From NCBI GenBank assembly GCA_009910795.1, contig VMEE01000052.1, positions 331,156-395,155 on the forward strand: DNA of 64,000 nt, read 5' to 3'. Positions 37,687 through 49,543 of the stretch are shown here, in pieces. The number at the start of each line of letters is the position of its first letter. Within the stretch, counting starts at the first letter, position 1. This DNA is from Dehalobacter sp. CP (GTDB lineage Bacteria > Bacillota_B > Desulfitobacteriia > Desulfitobacteriales > Syntrophobotulaceae). Under the pieces are notes generated by a model. It saw only the letters and a program-made list of their open reading frames with translations. It was not told where the DNA came from and did no database searches. Made by a program: the position numbers and the translations under genes.

Positions 37687-38358
37687 GTGCCGAAAAATTA
37701 TTTAACCATAGCGCTGCCAAAAGGAAAATTACTGACAGATTCAGTGGCGCTTCTGACGGAAGCGGGGCTGGACTGCAGATCGGTAGAAAACGATTCCCGT
37801 AAACTGTTGTTTGATCTTCCCGGATCAGAGGCGAGGATCATCATTTGTCGCCCGACGGATATCCCGACCTATGTGGAACAGGGAGCTGCGGATATCGGTT
37901 TTGTCGGCAAGGATACCGTAATTGAACAAAACAAAGATGTTGCTGAGCTGGTCGATTTAAAATTCGGGTACTGCCGCTTTGTCGTGGCGATGCCGGAGGA
38001 GAGCCTGCCGCAGAAGCTGCCGGGTGGGCTGTATGACCTGAGCGTGCTGAATCATAAGAGAGCGGCAACCAAGTTCCCGAGAGTCGCCCAGCTGTTCTTC
38101 AATGAGCATGGTATGCAGGTCACACCGATCAAGCTGCATGGCAATATTGAACTTGCTCCCCGGGTAGGTCTGGCTGAAATGATTGTGGATATTGTCTCAA
38201 CCGGTAAGACCTTAAAGGAGAATAATCTGGCCGAGGTCGCCCAGATCCTTGAAGCTACAAGCAGAATGATTGCCAACCGTGTTTCCTATCGGGTAAAATA
38301 CGAACGCATCCAAGGACTTGCAGAGAAAATGAGAGTCCTTGTCCAGCAGTACGACTGA
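37687..38358 (+). CDS. hisG: ATP phosphoribosyltransferase, short form catalytic subunit
   Basis: First step of histidine synthesis: ATP plus PRPP to PR-ATP. The 223-residue short form has [14 protein letters not shown] at the start, [11 protein letters not shown] near residue 62 and the PRPP loop [13 protein letters not shown] near 162; the C-terminal regulatory domain of long HisG is missing, consistent with hisZ upstream. The GTG at 37687 is chosen with GGAAGGGG upstream; ATG 37660 is an alternative with nine more residues. The 120-base gap from hisZ shows a weak hairpin CCTGCC/GGCAGG without a T run. Confidence 0.94.
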   Translation: MPKNYLTIALPKGKLLTDSVALLTEAGLDCRSVENDSRKLLFDLPGSEARIIICRPTDIPTYVEQGAADIGFVGKDTVIEQNKDVAELVDLKFGYCRFVVAMPEESLPQKLPGGLYDLSVLNHKRAATKFPRVAQLFFNEHGMQVTPIKLHGNIELAPRVGLAEMIVDIVSTGKTLKENNLAEVAQILEATSRMIANRVSYRVKYERIQGLAEKMRVLVQQYD

Positions 38359-38381
38359 CATTGCCAAAGGAGGTTAAAACG

Positions 38382-39668
38382 ATGAAGACTGTGCAAAAAA
38401 TTCAGGATATTGACCTGAAGAAGCTTATTAATAAATCCTACGGCGATGACCGTGACCTGGAAGAAAAAGTGGCAGGAATCCTGCGAAAGGTGCGTGAACA
38501 GGGCGATGAAGCCATTTATGAACTGACTGCCGCGTTTGACGGAGTTGATCTGAAGGCCTCGGGACTGCGGGTCACCGACCAGGAGATCTGGGAAGCTTAC
38601 AGAAAAGTAGATGATGAATATCTGGAAGCAATCAGCCAAGCGATCAATAACGTCAGGACCTACCACGAAAAGCAAAAAAGGGTTTCCTGGTTTGATACTA
38701 CTGAAGACGGCAGTATCCTCGGTCAGATCATTCGTCCTCTGCAGCGGGTTGGGATCTATGTTCCGGGAGGAACAGCGGCTTATCCATCTTCTGTTCTGAT
38801 GAATGCGCTTCCGGCAGCTGTAGCCGGAGTCGAGGAGATCGTCATGGTTTCTCCGCCCCTGAAAGACGGAAGTCTTTTGCCGGAGGTGCTGGTCGCTGCC
38901 GCAGAGTGCGGTGTCAAAGAGATCTATAAGGTTGGAGGTGCCCAGGCGGTCGCCGCCCTTGCTTTTGGCACAGCATCGATTGCACAGGTGGATAAGATTA
39001 CAGGGCCGGGCAATATCTTTGTGACCCTTGCTAAGAAAATGGTCTATGGAACCGTGGATATTGATATGCTGGCCGGACCAAGTGAGATCTTGATACTTGC
39101 GGATGAAAGTGCTGTCCCGGAGGAACTGGCAGCAGATCTGCTATCGCAGGCCGAGCATGACAGGCTTGCTTCAGCAATTCTCATTTCACCGTGTTCCGAT
39201 TTGCTGGAAAAGACTGTGATTGAGGTGGAGCGCCAGCTTGAAGTGCTGCCGCGAGCTGAAATTGCCAGAGCTTCCTGGGATACTTACGGGGCTGCAATCC
39301 TGGTTGAAAATCTTGAAGAAGGGATAAATCATGTGAACCGCATTGCCCCTGAACACTTTGAGCTTGTTGTGCAGGATCCGTTTGCCTGGCTGGGCAAGGT
39401 AAAAAATGCCGGAGCGGTGTTCCTGGGAAGATATACGCCGGAACCGGTCGGCGACTATTTTGCGGGACCGAATCATGTCCTGCCGACCGGAGGGACCGCC
39501 CGCTTTTACTCTGTCCTTGGCGTTGACACCTTTGTCAAAAGAATGAGTGTAATCAATTATTCTGAAAAAGCCTTGCAAAGAGATGTCGCTCAGATTGCAT
39601 ACCTGGCCCGCAAAGAGGGGCTGGAGGCGCATGCCAGGGCGATAGAGGCCAGACAGAAGCCGCTTTGA
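38382..39668 (+). CDS. hisD: Histidinol dehydrogenase
   Basis: Oxidises histidinol to histidine in two NAD-dependent steps. The 428-residue protein shows GIYVPGGTAAYPSS near residue 125, GGAQAVAALAFGT near 186, and the zinc/catalytic region QAEHD near 258 with APEHFEL near 322. The ATG at 38382 has AAAGGAGG 8 bases before it; the frame opens at TTG 38361, which is not used. It follows hisG by 23 bases. Confidence 0.96.
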   Translation: MKTVQKIQDIDLKKLINKSYGDDRDLEEKVAGILRKVREQGDEAIYELTAAFDGVDLKASGLRVTDQEIWEAYRKVDDEYLEAISQAINNVRTYHEKQKRVSWFDTTEDGSILGQIIRPLQRVGIYVPGGTAAYPSSVLMNALPAAVAGVEEIVMVSPPLKDGSLLPEVLVAAAECGVKEIYKVGGAQAVAALAFGTASIAQVDKITGPGNIFVTLAKKMVYGTVDIDMLAGPSEILILADESAVPEELAADLLSQAEHDRLASAILISPCSDLLEKTVIEVERQLEVLPRAEIARASWDTYGAAILVENLEEGINHVNRIAPEHFELVVQDPFAWLGKVKNAGAVFLGRYTPEPVGDYFAGPNHVLPTGGTARFYSVLGVDTFVKRMSVINYSEKALQRDVAQIAYLARKEGLEAHARAIEARQKPL

Positions 39669-39738
39669 AATCGTGATGGCGGAAGAATAGTATCTTCATG
39701 TATAATATAAAGACAAGGTTAATAAGGGGGCCTATAGA

Positions 39739-40323
39739 ATGAGGAGTGCGAATCTGAAAAGAACAACCCTGGAGACGGAAATTACTCTGACGCTGGCGCT
39801 TGACGGCAGCGGAAGAGTAAGCGTAGATACAGGAATCGGTTTCTTTGATCACATGCTTGATGCTTTCTGCCGGTTCGCCCATTTTGATCTGGAGATCGAA
39901 GCCGGAGGGGACTTGAAAGTTGACCAGCACCACTTGGTGGAAGATTGCGGGATTGTTCTTGGACAGGCGTTGAAAGAAACGCTTGAAGACAAGTCCGGAA
40001 TTGAGAGGGTCGGGGATTGCCTGTTTCCGATGGATGAAGCCCTGGTTCAGGTTGCCGCAGATATCTCCAATCGTGGATTCCTGGTCTGGAAAGTGGATTG
40101 CCCGGAAGGGATGGTCGGTGATTTCCCGGTAGAAATGGCGGAAGAATTTTTCCGGGCCTTGGCGACGAATGCCGGCATTACGCTGCATATATGCCTGCTG
40201 GACGGAAAAAACAGGCACCACATTCTCGAGGCTGTATTTAAGGCCGTGGGCAGGGCCTTCGGGCTTGCTGTAAGGAAAAACAGCCATGTTGTCGGCGTAC
40301 CCTCCACCAAAGGAAGCTTATAA
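39739..40323 (+). CDS. hisB: Imidazoleglycerol-phosphate dehydratase
   Basis: It dehydrates imidazole glycerol phosphate. The 194-residue monofunctional protein has the manganese-site histidine motifs FFDHML near residue 36, DQHHLVED near 62 and HHILEAVFKAVGRA near 160, at the normal size for the non-fused form. The ATG follows AAGGGGGCC. An extended -10-like TATAAT (39701) precedes it, so an internal promoter is possible. Confidence 0.95.
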   Translation: MRSANLKRTTLETEITLTLALDGSGRVSVDTGIGFFDHMLDAFCRFAHFDLEIEAGGDLKVDQHHLVEDCGIVLGQALKETLEDKSGIERVGDCLFPMDEALVQVAADISNRGFLVWKVDCPEGMVGDFPVEMAEEFFRALATNAGITLHICLLDGKNRHHILEAVFKAVGRAFGLAVRKNSHVVGVPSTKGSL

Positions 40324-40394
40324 AATAGCGCTTTTAAGGTTGATAAGGTACTAGTTGGCAAAACAGCATGTAATTACTGGAGGACATCATTAGA

Positions 40395-41006
40395 ATGATA
40401 GGCATAGTAGACTATGGACGCGGAAATCTGCGCAGTGTAGAAAAGGCGTTTGAAAAACTTGGGTTTTCAGCGGAGATCATGGAGTCTCCGGAGAAGCTAA
40501 CCGGTACGGCCGGAGTTATTCTGCCTGGAGTCGGCGCTTTCGCGGATGCTATGGATGCGCTGGCGAAAGGCGGTTGGCTTGACCCTTTAAAACAGTATGT
40601 ACAAAGCGGCAAACCTTTTCTGGGCATCTGCCTCGGTATGCAGCTGCTTTTTGAGATTGGCGAGGAACATGGAGAACATGCCGGTCTTGGTTTTCTGAAA
40701 GGCCGGGTGGTAAAGTTTCCGCCGGGTTTGAAGATTCCACATATGGGCTGGAATACGCTGAATGTTGTCAGACCGAACAGGCTCTGTGAGAATATTCCGA
40801 ACCATTCTTATTTTTATTTTGTCCACTCTTATTTCGCTCAGCCAGTCGATCGGGACTGTATTGCCGGAATCAGCGAGTATGGACTGGAGTTTCCTGCGCT
40901 GGTCGGCAAAGACAATGTCTGGGGTGCGCAGTTCCACCCAGAGAAGTCCAGCCCCTGGGGTCTGGTCATGCTCGATAATTTTGGGGAATGGGTGAAAAAT
41001 CAATGA
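40395..41006 (+). CDS. hisH: Imidazole glycerol phosphate synthase, glutaminase subunit
   Basis: It supplies ammonia to HisF. The 203-residue class I amidotransferase has the nucleophile cysteine in LGICLGMQ near residue 80 and the His/Glu pair in FHPEKS near 185. GGAGGACATCATTAGA precedes the ATG. It overlaps hisA by four bases (ATGA). Confidence 0.96.
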   Translation: MIGIVDYGRGNLRSVEKAFEKLGFSAEIMESPEKLTGTAGVILPGVGAFADAMDALAKGGWLDPLKQYVQSGKPFLGICLGMQLLFEIGEEHGEHAGLGFLKGRVVKFPPGLKIPHMGWNTLNVVRPNRLCENIPNHSYFYFVHSYFAQPVDRDCIAGISEYGLEFPALVGKDNVWGAQFHPEKSSPWGLVMLDNFGEWVKNQ

Positions 41007-41731
41007 TCATATATCCGGCAATCGATTTAAAAGACGGCAAAGTTGTCCGTCTCCTGCAGGGAAGAATGGAGGATGCAACCGTATACTCCGACAATCCTGC
41101 CGGGGTGGCGGCTGATTTTAAGGACAGAGGATCAAAGGTTCTGCATATCGTCGACCTGAACGGGGCTTTCTCCGGAAAGCCTGTGAACGATGAAGCCATT
41201 CGGGATATTGTCAAGAATGTTTCGTTAAAAATTCAGGTGGGCGGCGGTATCCGGACACTGACCAGAATCGAAGAACTGTTGGAATTAGGCGTGGCCCGGG
41301 TCATACTCGGAACAGTCGCGGTAAGGGACCCAGAGCTTGTGACGGAGGCTGTCCGTAGGTATGGCGATCAGATTATTGTCGGCATCGATGCCAAAGACGG
41401 TATGGTGGCGGTTCAGGGATGGGCGGAAAGCACCGATCTCCAAGCGGAGGATCTCGGCAAAGCGATGAAGCAAGTCGGCGTGTCCCGGATTGTCTTCACC
41501 GACATCTCCCGGGACGGGATGCTTGGCGGCCCGAATATTGCCAGCACCGTCAATATGGCTGAGACAACCGGCCTGCAAGTGATTGCTTCCGGCGGCATTT
41601 CCGCGCTGGATGACCTGAAGAAGCTGAAAGCGGAGGCTGACCGTGGAATAACGATTGAAGGCGCGATTGTCGGCAAAGCGATCTATTCCGGCGCTTTCAC
41701 CCTGGAAGAGGCCCTGCAGGTTATCTGCTAG
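41003..41731 (+). CDS. hisA: Phosphoribosylformimino-AICAR ribotide isomerase
   Basis: Isomerises ProFAR to PRFAR. The 242-residue half-barrel repeat protein has IYPAIDLKDGKVVRL at the start and DGMVAVQGWAE near residue 130, with catalytic aspartates in AIDLKDG and TDISRDGM. The ATG at 41003 overlaps the hisH stop; a frame start at 40988 is less likely. Confidence 0.95.
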   Translation: MIIYPAIDLKDGKVVRLLQGRMEDATVYSDNPAGVAADFKDRGSKVLHIVDLNGAFSGKPVNDEAIRDIVKNVSLKIQVGGGIRTLTRIEELLELGVARVILGTVAVRDPELVTEAVRRYGDQIIVGIDAKDGMVAVQGWAESTDLQAEDLGKAMKQVGVSRIVFTDISRDGMLGGPNIASTVNMAETTGLQVIASGGISALDDLKKLKAEADRGITIEGAIVGKAIYSGAFTLEEALQVIC

Positions 41732-41781
41732 AATATAATTTCTGATTTACAATACTTATACACCTGCTGATTACGCCACCA

Positions 41782-41796
41782 GGCCATCCATTACGG
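41782..41796. repeat. Arm fragment of the palindromic element
   Basis: GGCCATCCATTACGG equals the right arm of copies A and D. No core or left arm is seen around it. It lies in the hisA-hisF spacer, which is otherwise featureless. Confidence 0.5.
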
Positions 41797-41826
41797 TAAC
41801 TAACCCAAGCAAAAGGAGCAAATTGA

Positions 41827-42585
41827 ATGCTTGCCAAACGAATCATACCCTGCCTCGATGTTCATGACGGCCGGGTAGTTAAAGGGACTAATTTTATTCA
41901 TCTGCGGGATGCGGGTGACCCTGTGGAACTTGCCTCGCTGTATGACTGCGAAGGTGCTGATGAGCTTGTCTTCCTGGATATTTCGGCTTCTGCCGAAGGA
42001 CGGGAAACGATGGTCGATGTCGTCCGAAGAACTGCTGAGAAAGTGTTTATTCCGTTTACCATTGGCGGGGGCTTAAGAACCATTGAGGATATCCGGAGAA
42101 TGCTGCGGGCTGGAGCAGATAAAGTCTCCTTAAATACGGCTGCAGTTCAAAATCCGGAGTTAATCGAACAAGGGGCTCTCGCCTTCGGAAGCCAGTGCAT
42201 TGTTGTCGCAATCGATGCCCGCAAAGTCGGAGAGGGCCGTTGGGAAGTGTACACGCACGGAGGCCGCAAACCGACCGGGATCGATGTTCTGGAATGGGCC
42301 AGGAAAGTTGAAGAACTTGGGGCGGGTGAAATCCTGCTGACTTCGATGGACCGTGACGGAACCAAAGAGGGCTATGACAACGAACTGAACCGGACCGTTG
42401 GCAGAGCGGTATCTATTCCGTTAATTGCGAGCGGCGGGGTCGGAACACTTAAACATATGGCTGAAGGTCTGACGGAGGGGGAAGCAGATGCAGTACTTGC
42501 TGCATCCATTTTCCATTACAGGGAATACAGCATCAAAGAGACGAAAGATTATCTGGCAGGAAAAGGCATACCCGTTCGAAGATAA
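41827..42585 (+). CDS. hisF: Imidazole glycerol phosphate synthase, cyclase subunit
   Basis: Uses ammonia from HisH to make imidazole glycerol phosphate and AICAR. The 252-residue TIM barrel has the catalytic aspartates in [12 protein letters not shown] (residues 9-20) and [13 protein letters not shown] near residue 173, and phosphate sites FTIGGGLR and IASGGVG. AAAAGGAGCAAATTG precedes the ATG. It is separated from hisA by 95 bases carrying a repeat fragment. Confidence 0.96.
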   Translation: MLAKRIIPCLDVHDGRVVKGTNFIHLRDAGDPVELASLYDCEGADELVFLDISASAEGRETMVDVVRRTAEKVFIPFTIGGGLRTIEDIRRMLRAGADKVSLNTAAVQNPELIEQGALAFGSQCIVVAIDARKVGEGRWEVYTHGGRKPTGIDVLEWARKVEELGAGEILLTSMDRDGTKEGYDNELNRTVGRAVSIPLIASGGVGTLKHMAEGLTEGEADAVLAASIFHYREYSIKETKDYLAGKGIPVRR

Positions 42586-42699
42586 TCTTAAAGAAATTGA
42601 TAATCACAGAAAAGATAAGCAAATTTGGATATCGAAAAAATATCTTAGTAATTAGATCCCCGGAAAATAATGATTGAGAAAAGTTAGGAGTCAACCGAG

Positions 42700-43380
42700 A
42701 TGAACAGTAGATTTGAGTCAGGGAGCATCGATATTTCCAAAGCCGTACAGGCTGTGAAGTGGGATGAAAAAGGTCTTGTTCCGGCCATTGCCCAGGATGC
42801 CGAAAGCGGAGAAGTGCTGATGCTCGCCTACATGAATCAGGAAGCACTGAAAAAAACCCTGACTGAAGGCAAAGCGTGTTATTTTAGCCGCAGCAGAAGC
42901 CAGCTGTGGGTCAAGGGAGAAACATCAGGTCATTACCAGGAAGTCATCGACATCCGGTTTGATTGTGACCGGGATACGATTCTTCTGAAGGTGAAACAAA
43001 GTGGAATGGCCTGTCATGAAAACTATTACTCCTGTTTTCACTATCTGCCGGGCTCTGAAACGTGCTGCGGCGAACCGGATACCAAACCTCCTGTCTCTTT
43101 GGGCAGGACTTTGGAAATGCTCGCCGAAGTTATCAAGCAGAGAAATATCGAGAGGCCGGAAGGTGCCTATACAACCTATCTCTTTACCAAAGGGATCGAC
43201 AAGATCCTAAAAAAAGTCGGTGAGGAGTGCGCGGAAGTCATCATTGCCGCCAAAAACGATTCGCTGAGTGAGATCCGTTATGAAGCTTCCGATCTGCTGT
43301 ACCACCTGTTGGTCCTGCTGGAAGACAGGAACGTTCCTTTAACAGAGATTGCCGAAGAGCTCAATTCAAGAAGAAAATAA
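42700..43380 (+). CDS. hisIE: Bifunctional phosphoribosyl-AMP cyclohydrolase / phosphoribosyl-ATP pyrophosphatase
   Basis: Second and third steps of histidine synthesis on one chain of 226 residues. The N-terminal HisI domain has [26 protein letters not shown] and the zinc cysteines of DCDRD-like and CHENYYSC segments; the C-terminal HisE domain from about residue 130 carries [12 protein letters not shown]. The ATG follows AGGAGTCAACCGAG. With this gene all steps from PRPP to histidine are present in the window except a histidinol phosphatase. Confidence 0.95.
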   Translation: MNSRFESGSIDISKAVQAVKWDEKGLVPAIAQDAESGEVLMLAYMNQEALKKTLTEGKACYFSRSRSQLWVKGETSGHYQEVIDIRFDCDRDTILLKVKQSGMACHENYYSCFHYLPGSETCCGEPDTKPPVSLGRTLEMLAEVIKQRNIERPEGAYTTYLFTKGIDKILKKVGEECAEVIIAAKNDSLSEIRYEASDLLYHLLVLLEDRNVPLTEIAEELNSRRK

Positions 43381-43445
43381 ACTTAATTTCACAAGATGCA
43401 TATTCAAAGTGAAGATGTCGTAATGCCTGTAAAGGGAGAAAGAGC

Positions 43446-43763
43446 ATGAACGAAAAAGTAACGAAAACCATCACATTGCCGCGGTTGAACAGATTGAATC
43501 CTTCCCTTGAAAGCACCGCGTTAAAAATCATGGAAGAATCTGGGGAGCTGGCCCAGGCGATCGGCAAGTTCCGGGGTTTAAACGGAGAAGCGCTGCGGGT
43601 GGAAGAGGCAGAGGCGATGCAGATGGTCGCTAAGGAACTGATGGATGTTGCCCAGACTGCGGTAACCATGATGTTCGTTCTGGAAGAGCATTACGGTATT
43701 GATCTCAATGAGATTCTGACATCACATCTCAGCAAATTGAAAGATAAAGGATATTGCGATTAA
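43446..43763 (+). CDS. MazG-like nucleotide pyrophosphohydrolase
   Basis: A 105-residue all-helical protein with an EESGELAQAIGKF metal-binding motif (about 31-43) and a downstream KELMDVAQT motif, as in MazG-like and HisE-like pyrophosphohydrolases. It lies 65 bases after hisIE, so it may have arisen near HisE or serve as a house-cleaning enzyme; a histidine role is not shown. The ATG follows AAAGGGAGAAAGAGC. Confidence 0.75.
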   Translation: MNEKVTKTITLPRLNRLNPSLESTALKIMEESGELAQAIGKFRGLNGEALRVEEAEAMQMVAKELMDVAQTAVTMMFVLEEHYGIDLNEILTSHLSKLKDKGYCD

Positions 43764-43913
43764 TCTCTTGCTATTAATCTGATTATTTTCCTCGAACACC
43801 TGTTCCCATTTCGCTTTTTATGTGGTAAAATAAGGATGATGTTTTGTATCGGTCATAAACGAGTATATTCGGAGATTTTAATTTGGAAATGAATAAGAAA
43901 GGTGATCTTATCA

Positions 43914-46184
43914 ATGTATTATCTTAAGGACCTGAACCCTGTCCAACGGGAAGCAGTTGAAAGTGGAGACGGTCCTCTTCTTATTTTAGCCGGGGCCGGT
44001 TCAGGCAAGACAAGGGTATTGACTTACAGGATCGCGCATCTGGTGGCCAAAGGTGTTAATCCCTGGAACATCCTGGCGATTACGTTTACAAATAAGGCTG
44101 CCAAGGAAATGAGAGACCGCGTTCTTGCGCTGGTAGGCAGTGAAGGTGAGGGGCTCTGGGTAGCGACCTTTCATTCTACCTGCGTGCGGATCTTAAGGCG
44201 GGAAATCAATGTCCTGCCGGGATATTCCCGGAGCTTTGTGATCTATGATGCGGGGGACCAGCTGACGGTGCTTAAAGAGTGTCTGAAGGAACTGAATCTC
44301 GATGATAAAAAATTTGCGCCGCGGGCTGTTTTAGCGACGATCAGCGATGCCAAGAATAAGCTTTTAGGGCCGGATGCTTTTGCTGCGGAGGCCAGAGATT
44401 TCTTTACCGAAAAAGCGGCTGCGGCCTACCGTCTGTACCAGAGAAAGCTTTCCAGCAATAATGCCTTAGATTTCGATGATATCATCATGCTGACAGTGAA
44501 AATATTCAGGGAAAACCCGGATGTCTTAAGCTACTATCAGGAAAAATTCCGTTACATCCTCGTCGATGAGTATCAGGATACCAATCATGCCCAGTATATC
44601 CTGATCAAGCAGCTTGCTGCACGCTATCGCAACCTTTGCGTCGTCGGGGACGACGACCAGTCCGTTTACGGCTGGAGAGGCGCTGATATCCAGAATATCC
44701 TGGATTTTGAAAGAGACTACCCGGAAGCCAAAGTGTTGAAGCTGGAACAGAATTACCGTTCGACGCAGAAGATTCTGCGGGCGGCCAACGAAGTCGTCAG
44801 CAATAATTATAATCGCAAAGGGAAATCCCTCTGGACAGAAAATACGGAAGGAGAGGAAATTGTTCTCTTTAAAGCGACAGATGAGCATGACGAAGCCCGC
44901 TTTGTGACTGGGAAAATTCGTGATCTGGCTGATACAGAAGGCAGACGGTATAACGATTTTGCGATCCTGTACCGCACGAATGCCCAGTCTCGGGTGCTGG
45001 AAGAACACTTCATGAAGGAAAGCATACCCTACAAAATATATTCCGGGGTTAAGTTCTATGAACGCCTCGAAATCAAGGATATCCTGGCCTATTTGCGGCT
45101 GCTGAACAATCCTGCCGACCGCGTCAGCTTCGCCAGGGTCATTAATGTGCCCAAAAGAGGTATTGGAAAAGTCAGCCTGGATAAAATACTGGAGTACGCT
45201 GAGGAACAGGGCATGCCGGTTCTGGATGCGCTGGCTGAAGTGGCATATATTCCCGGTCTCCAGACCAAAGGAGTTGGCACACTGACGAATTTCCATGAAC
45301 TGATGCTTGGATTCCGTCAAGAAGCTCAAAAGGGTGTGCCGCTGACCGAGTTGACGGAGAAGATCATAAGGGATACAGGATACATGGCCACTCTCCGAGC
45401 GGAAAATACTGTGGAGGCTGAATCCCGGATAGAAAACCTTAATGAATTCCTTTCCGTAACAGCCGAGTACGACAACAACCTTCAGGACTACCTTGAGGAT
45501 CCTGATCTGGAGACTGATCAGAATATGCTTATTTTGGGAGGATTCCTCGAACAGGTTTCTCTGGTTGCAGAAATTGACAGTTTTGATGAAGCGGAAGACG
45601 CCGTGAAGTTGATGACCATGCACAGCGCCAAAGGATTGGAATTCCCAGTTGTATTTGCAGTCGGAATGGAAGATGGGATCTTCCCGAGCAGCAGAAGCCT
45701 TCTGGAACAGGTTCTGCTCGAGGAAGAACGCCGGCTGTGCTATGTTACGATCACCCGGGCTAGAGAAAAGCTTTTCCTGAGCACGACGGAACAAAGGATG
45801 GTCTATGGGCATATCCAGAGCAGTGTGCCTTCGCGATTCCTAAAAGAAATACCCGAGGAGCTTCTGACAGAGGAGACTTCCCGTCGGGAAATTCTCGGTA
45901 GGGGATTCGGGCTTTCTTCCCAAACCAGGAACTATGCCGTCGGTGATGCTTACTCTTCAGGCAACTCCTTTGCCGGACGTAAAAGCTGGAAGGATAGTGG
46001 AGCGTCCATTGTTAGCTCTAATCCCGGAAGCTTTCTGGTCGGTGACAAAGTCGAGCATCCCAAATTCGGTCACGGCATTGTAATGTCCGTAAAAGGCGAA
46101 GGGAACAGTGCCGAGATCACGGTTGTTTTCAGCGGTGAAGTTAAGAAACTGATTGCCGAGTATGCCCGACTGTCAAAGATCTAA
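43914..46184 (+). CDS. pcrA: ATP-dependent DNA helicase PcrA (UvrD/Rep family)
   Basis: A 3'-5' SF1A helicase in repair and replication conflict resolution. The 756-residue protein has the Q-motif LNPVQREAV, Walker A AGAGSGKTR near residue 28, motif II VDEYQDTN, motif III GDDDQSVYGWRG, and motif V/VI TMHSAKGLEFPVVF and VTITRAREKL. The C-terminal region ends with the PcrA-type Tudor-like segment VGDKVEHPKFGHGIV. The ATG at 43914 has AAAGGTGAT upstream. An extended -10 TGGTAAAAT lies at 43823. Confidence 0.96.
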   Translation: MYYLKDLNPVQREAVESGDGPLLILAGAGSGKTRVLTYRIAHLVAKGVNPWNILAITFTNKAAKEMRDRVLALVGSEGEGLWVATFHSTCVRILRREINVLPGYSRSFVIYDAGDQLTVLKECLKELNLDDKKFAPRAVLATISDAKNKLLGPDAFAAEARDFFTEKAAAAYRLYQRKLSSNNALDFDDIIMLTVKIFRENPDVLSYYQEKFRYILVDEYQDTNHAQYILIKQLAARYRNLCVVGDDDQSVYGWRGADIQNILDFERDYPEAKVLKLEQNYRSTQKILRAANEVVSNNYNRKGKSLWTENTEGEEIVLFKATDEHDEARFVTGKIRDLADTEGRRYNDFAILYRTNAQSRVLEEHFMKESIPYKIYSGVKFYERLEIKDILAYLRLLNNPADRVSFARVINVPKRGIGKVSLDKILEYAEEQGMPVLDALAEVAYIPGLQTKGVGTLTNFHELMLGFRQEAQKGVPLTELTEKIIRDTGYMATLRAENTVEAESRIENLNEFLSVTAEYDNNLQDYLEDPDLETDQNMLILGGFLEQVSLVAEIDSFDEAEDAVKLMTMHSAKGLEFPVVFAVGMEDGIFPSSRSLLEQVLLEEERRLCYVTITRAREKLFLSTTEQRMVYGHIQSSVPSRFLKEIPEELLTEETSRREILGRGFGLSSQTRNYAVGDAYSSGNSFAGRKSWKDSGASIVSSNPGSFLVGDKVEHPKFGHGIVMSVKGEGNSAEITVVFSGEVKKLIAEYARLSKI

Positions 46185-46278
46185 CGGGTTATTCTGATGA
46201 TAAATCCGACAATTTGGTAATCTTTTGGTCAATCTTTTTTGGCGAAACGGCAAATAAGCCTTCGCAGGAAAAATATAA

Positions 46279-48300
<2,022 letters not shown>

Positions 48301-48362
48301 GTGCCGAAGAACGGTTTGCTTACGTTCCGTAAACATGCAAATATAAACATAGAAAATAAAAT

Positions 48363-48386
48363 AGCTGCTAACACAAGTCAGCAGCT
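48363..48386 (-). terminator. Terminator for the minus-strand ATPase gene
   Basis: AGCTGCT and AGCAGCT form a 7-bp stem. On the minus strand the hairpin is followed by the T-rich ATTTTATTTTC. Confidence 0.6.
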
Positions 48387-48402
48387 GTCAAGCTGGAAAT
48401 TA

Positions 48403-49134
48403 TTACGGCTTTACAATTGGTTTAGGATCTAAAGCGAGGTACTCTTCCGTAATTGGGATGTAGTAAAAGCCATCTTTGATGTCACTATTGATTCCGGCTA
48501 CAATCTCCGGCAGATTATCGCACTTGATATCCAGAAGGTTCAGGAGCTTATTGGACCAGCCGTTGGGTAGGGGATTAAGCATAATCAGATTTACGTGCTG
48601 GAACAGGGATTTGATTTCCGAGGATATTTTGTTCAGAGATCCGATGGCAGCCCATATTTCGATGAGTGAGCCGTCTTCTTCCTTGCGGTTGGCTGTAATA
48701 TAATCGAGTCGGCCGAGCTGCTCTGCAAACTCAGGAATATTCCAGTACTTGGACGGAAGATCGATGAAGATCCGGACTCGGTTTGTTATGTTTTTTTCGT
48801 GGATTGACCAGGTAGCAAGGCATTCCAGAAAAGTGATGATTCGGGGTGCGTAGTCGCAGGCACAGTAGTATATACCTGGTTTCGTAGGTTCAGTGACCCA
48901 GGAAATATCGGTTTCATAAGGATTGATCGTGTGGACAGGATTATTGGGAGGATTGTACCAAATGCGTTTTTCTGAATCTGTCAGGACGATGTTGATAGAA
49001 TGATCCTCAACAAAGTCTTTTCCCTGGAGTATGGACCAAATGAGGCGGGTCTTTCCGGAACCCGCTTCTCCGAGAATAAGGTGACTTCCCGGAAGAAACT
49101 TTTCAAAGGGTCTGACATTCTGCTCCATTGGCAT
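48403..49134 (-). CDS. Unassigned P-loop ATPase
   Basis: A 243-residue soluble protein with Walker A GEAGSGKT (22-29) and a likely Walker B RIFIDLPS (121-128). A middle segment contains CACDYAPRIITFLECLATWS (about 91-110) and the C-terminus ends in PIVKP. The architecture resembles small AAA/VirD4-like ATPases without their extra domains; I do not recognise a family. It is a single gene reversed between ligA and gatC, with its own terminator. Two ATG codons, six bases apart, follow AAAGGAAG. Confidence 0.7.
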   Translation of the reverse strand: MPMEQNVRPFEKFLPGSHLILGEAGSGKTRLIWSILQGKDFVEDHSINIVLTDSEKRIWYNPPNNPVHTINPYETDISWVTEPTKPGIYYCACDYAPRIITFLECLATWSIHEKNITNRVRIFIDLPSKYWNIPEFAEQLGRLDYITANRKEEDGSLIEIWAAIGSLNKISSEIKSLFQHVNLIMLNPLPNGWSNKLLNLLDIKCDNLPEIVAGINSDIKDGFYYIPITEEYLALDPKPIVKP

Positions 49135-49543
49135 TACTTCCTTTCTGATTCAGTTGTATATTTAAAATAGTGATTATTTTCTCCTTAAGCATCATTATTG
49201 ATACTTTTTCTTAAAGAAAAATGAGAGTGTTTCAGCGTTTTGCCAATGTAATTGAATTACATAGTTCTACGTCAAGTATCTGATCACCTTTTAATTTTTT
49301 CAGGCGGCCAAAACTTTTTCTTTGTCTTTTTTCTGATCATCTTATTTAATCTACTCGCTATCTTCTCGTTATCAGTTTGTTATTTTTTTTATCATTTCTA
49401 CTCATCGTGGTTTATACCGATTAGTCATAAATTCTTATATATAACTTGGATTTGCTTGCTTTTTTGGCTTTTCCTTGCCCCGCAGGCTCATTTTTGTTAT
49501 ATTTATTTATATGTCCATTTGAGAAAGGCGGTGTTATCGAGTT
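49135..49543. other. Divergent gap between the ATPase gene and gatC
   Basis: AT- and T-rich. A hydrophobic open frame at 49252-49659 runs into gatC in another frame; I treat it as a by-product of the T-rich sequence. The only signal I support is a gatC promoter at 49475-49503. Confidence 0.5.
49475..49503 (+). promoter_or_regulatory. Promoter of gatCAB
   Basis: TTGCCC, a 17-base spacer and TATATT, about 40 bases ahead of the gatC start codon. Confidence 0.5.

Noticed and set aside
44526..45812. Long minus-strand open frame inside pcrA
   Set aside because: It is antisense to conserved helicase motifs and has a composition typical of shadow frames.
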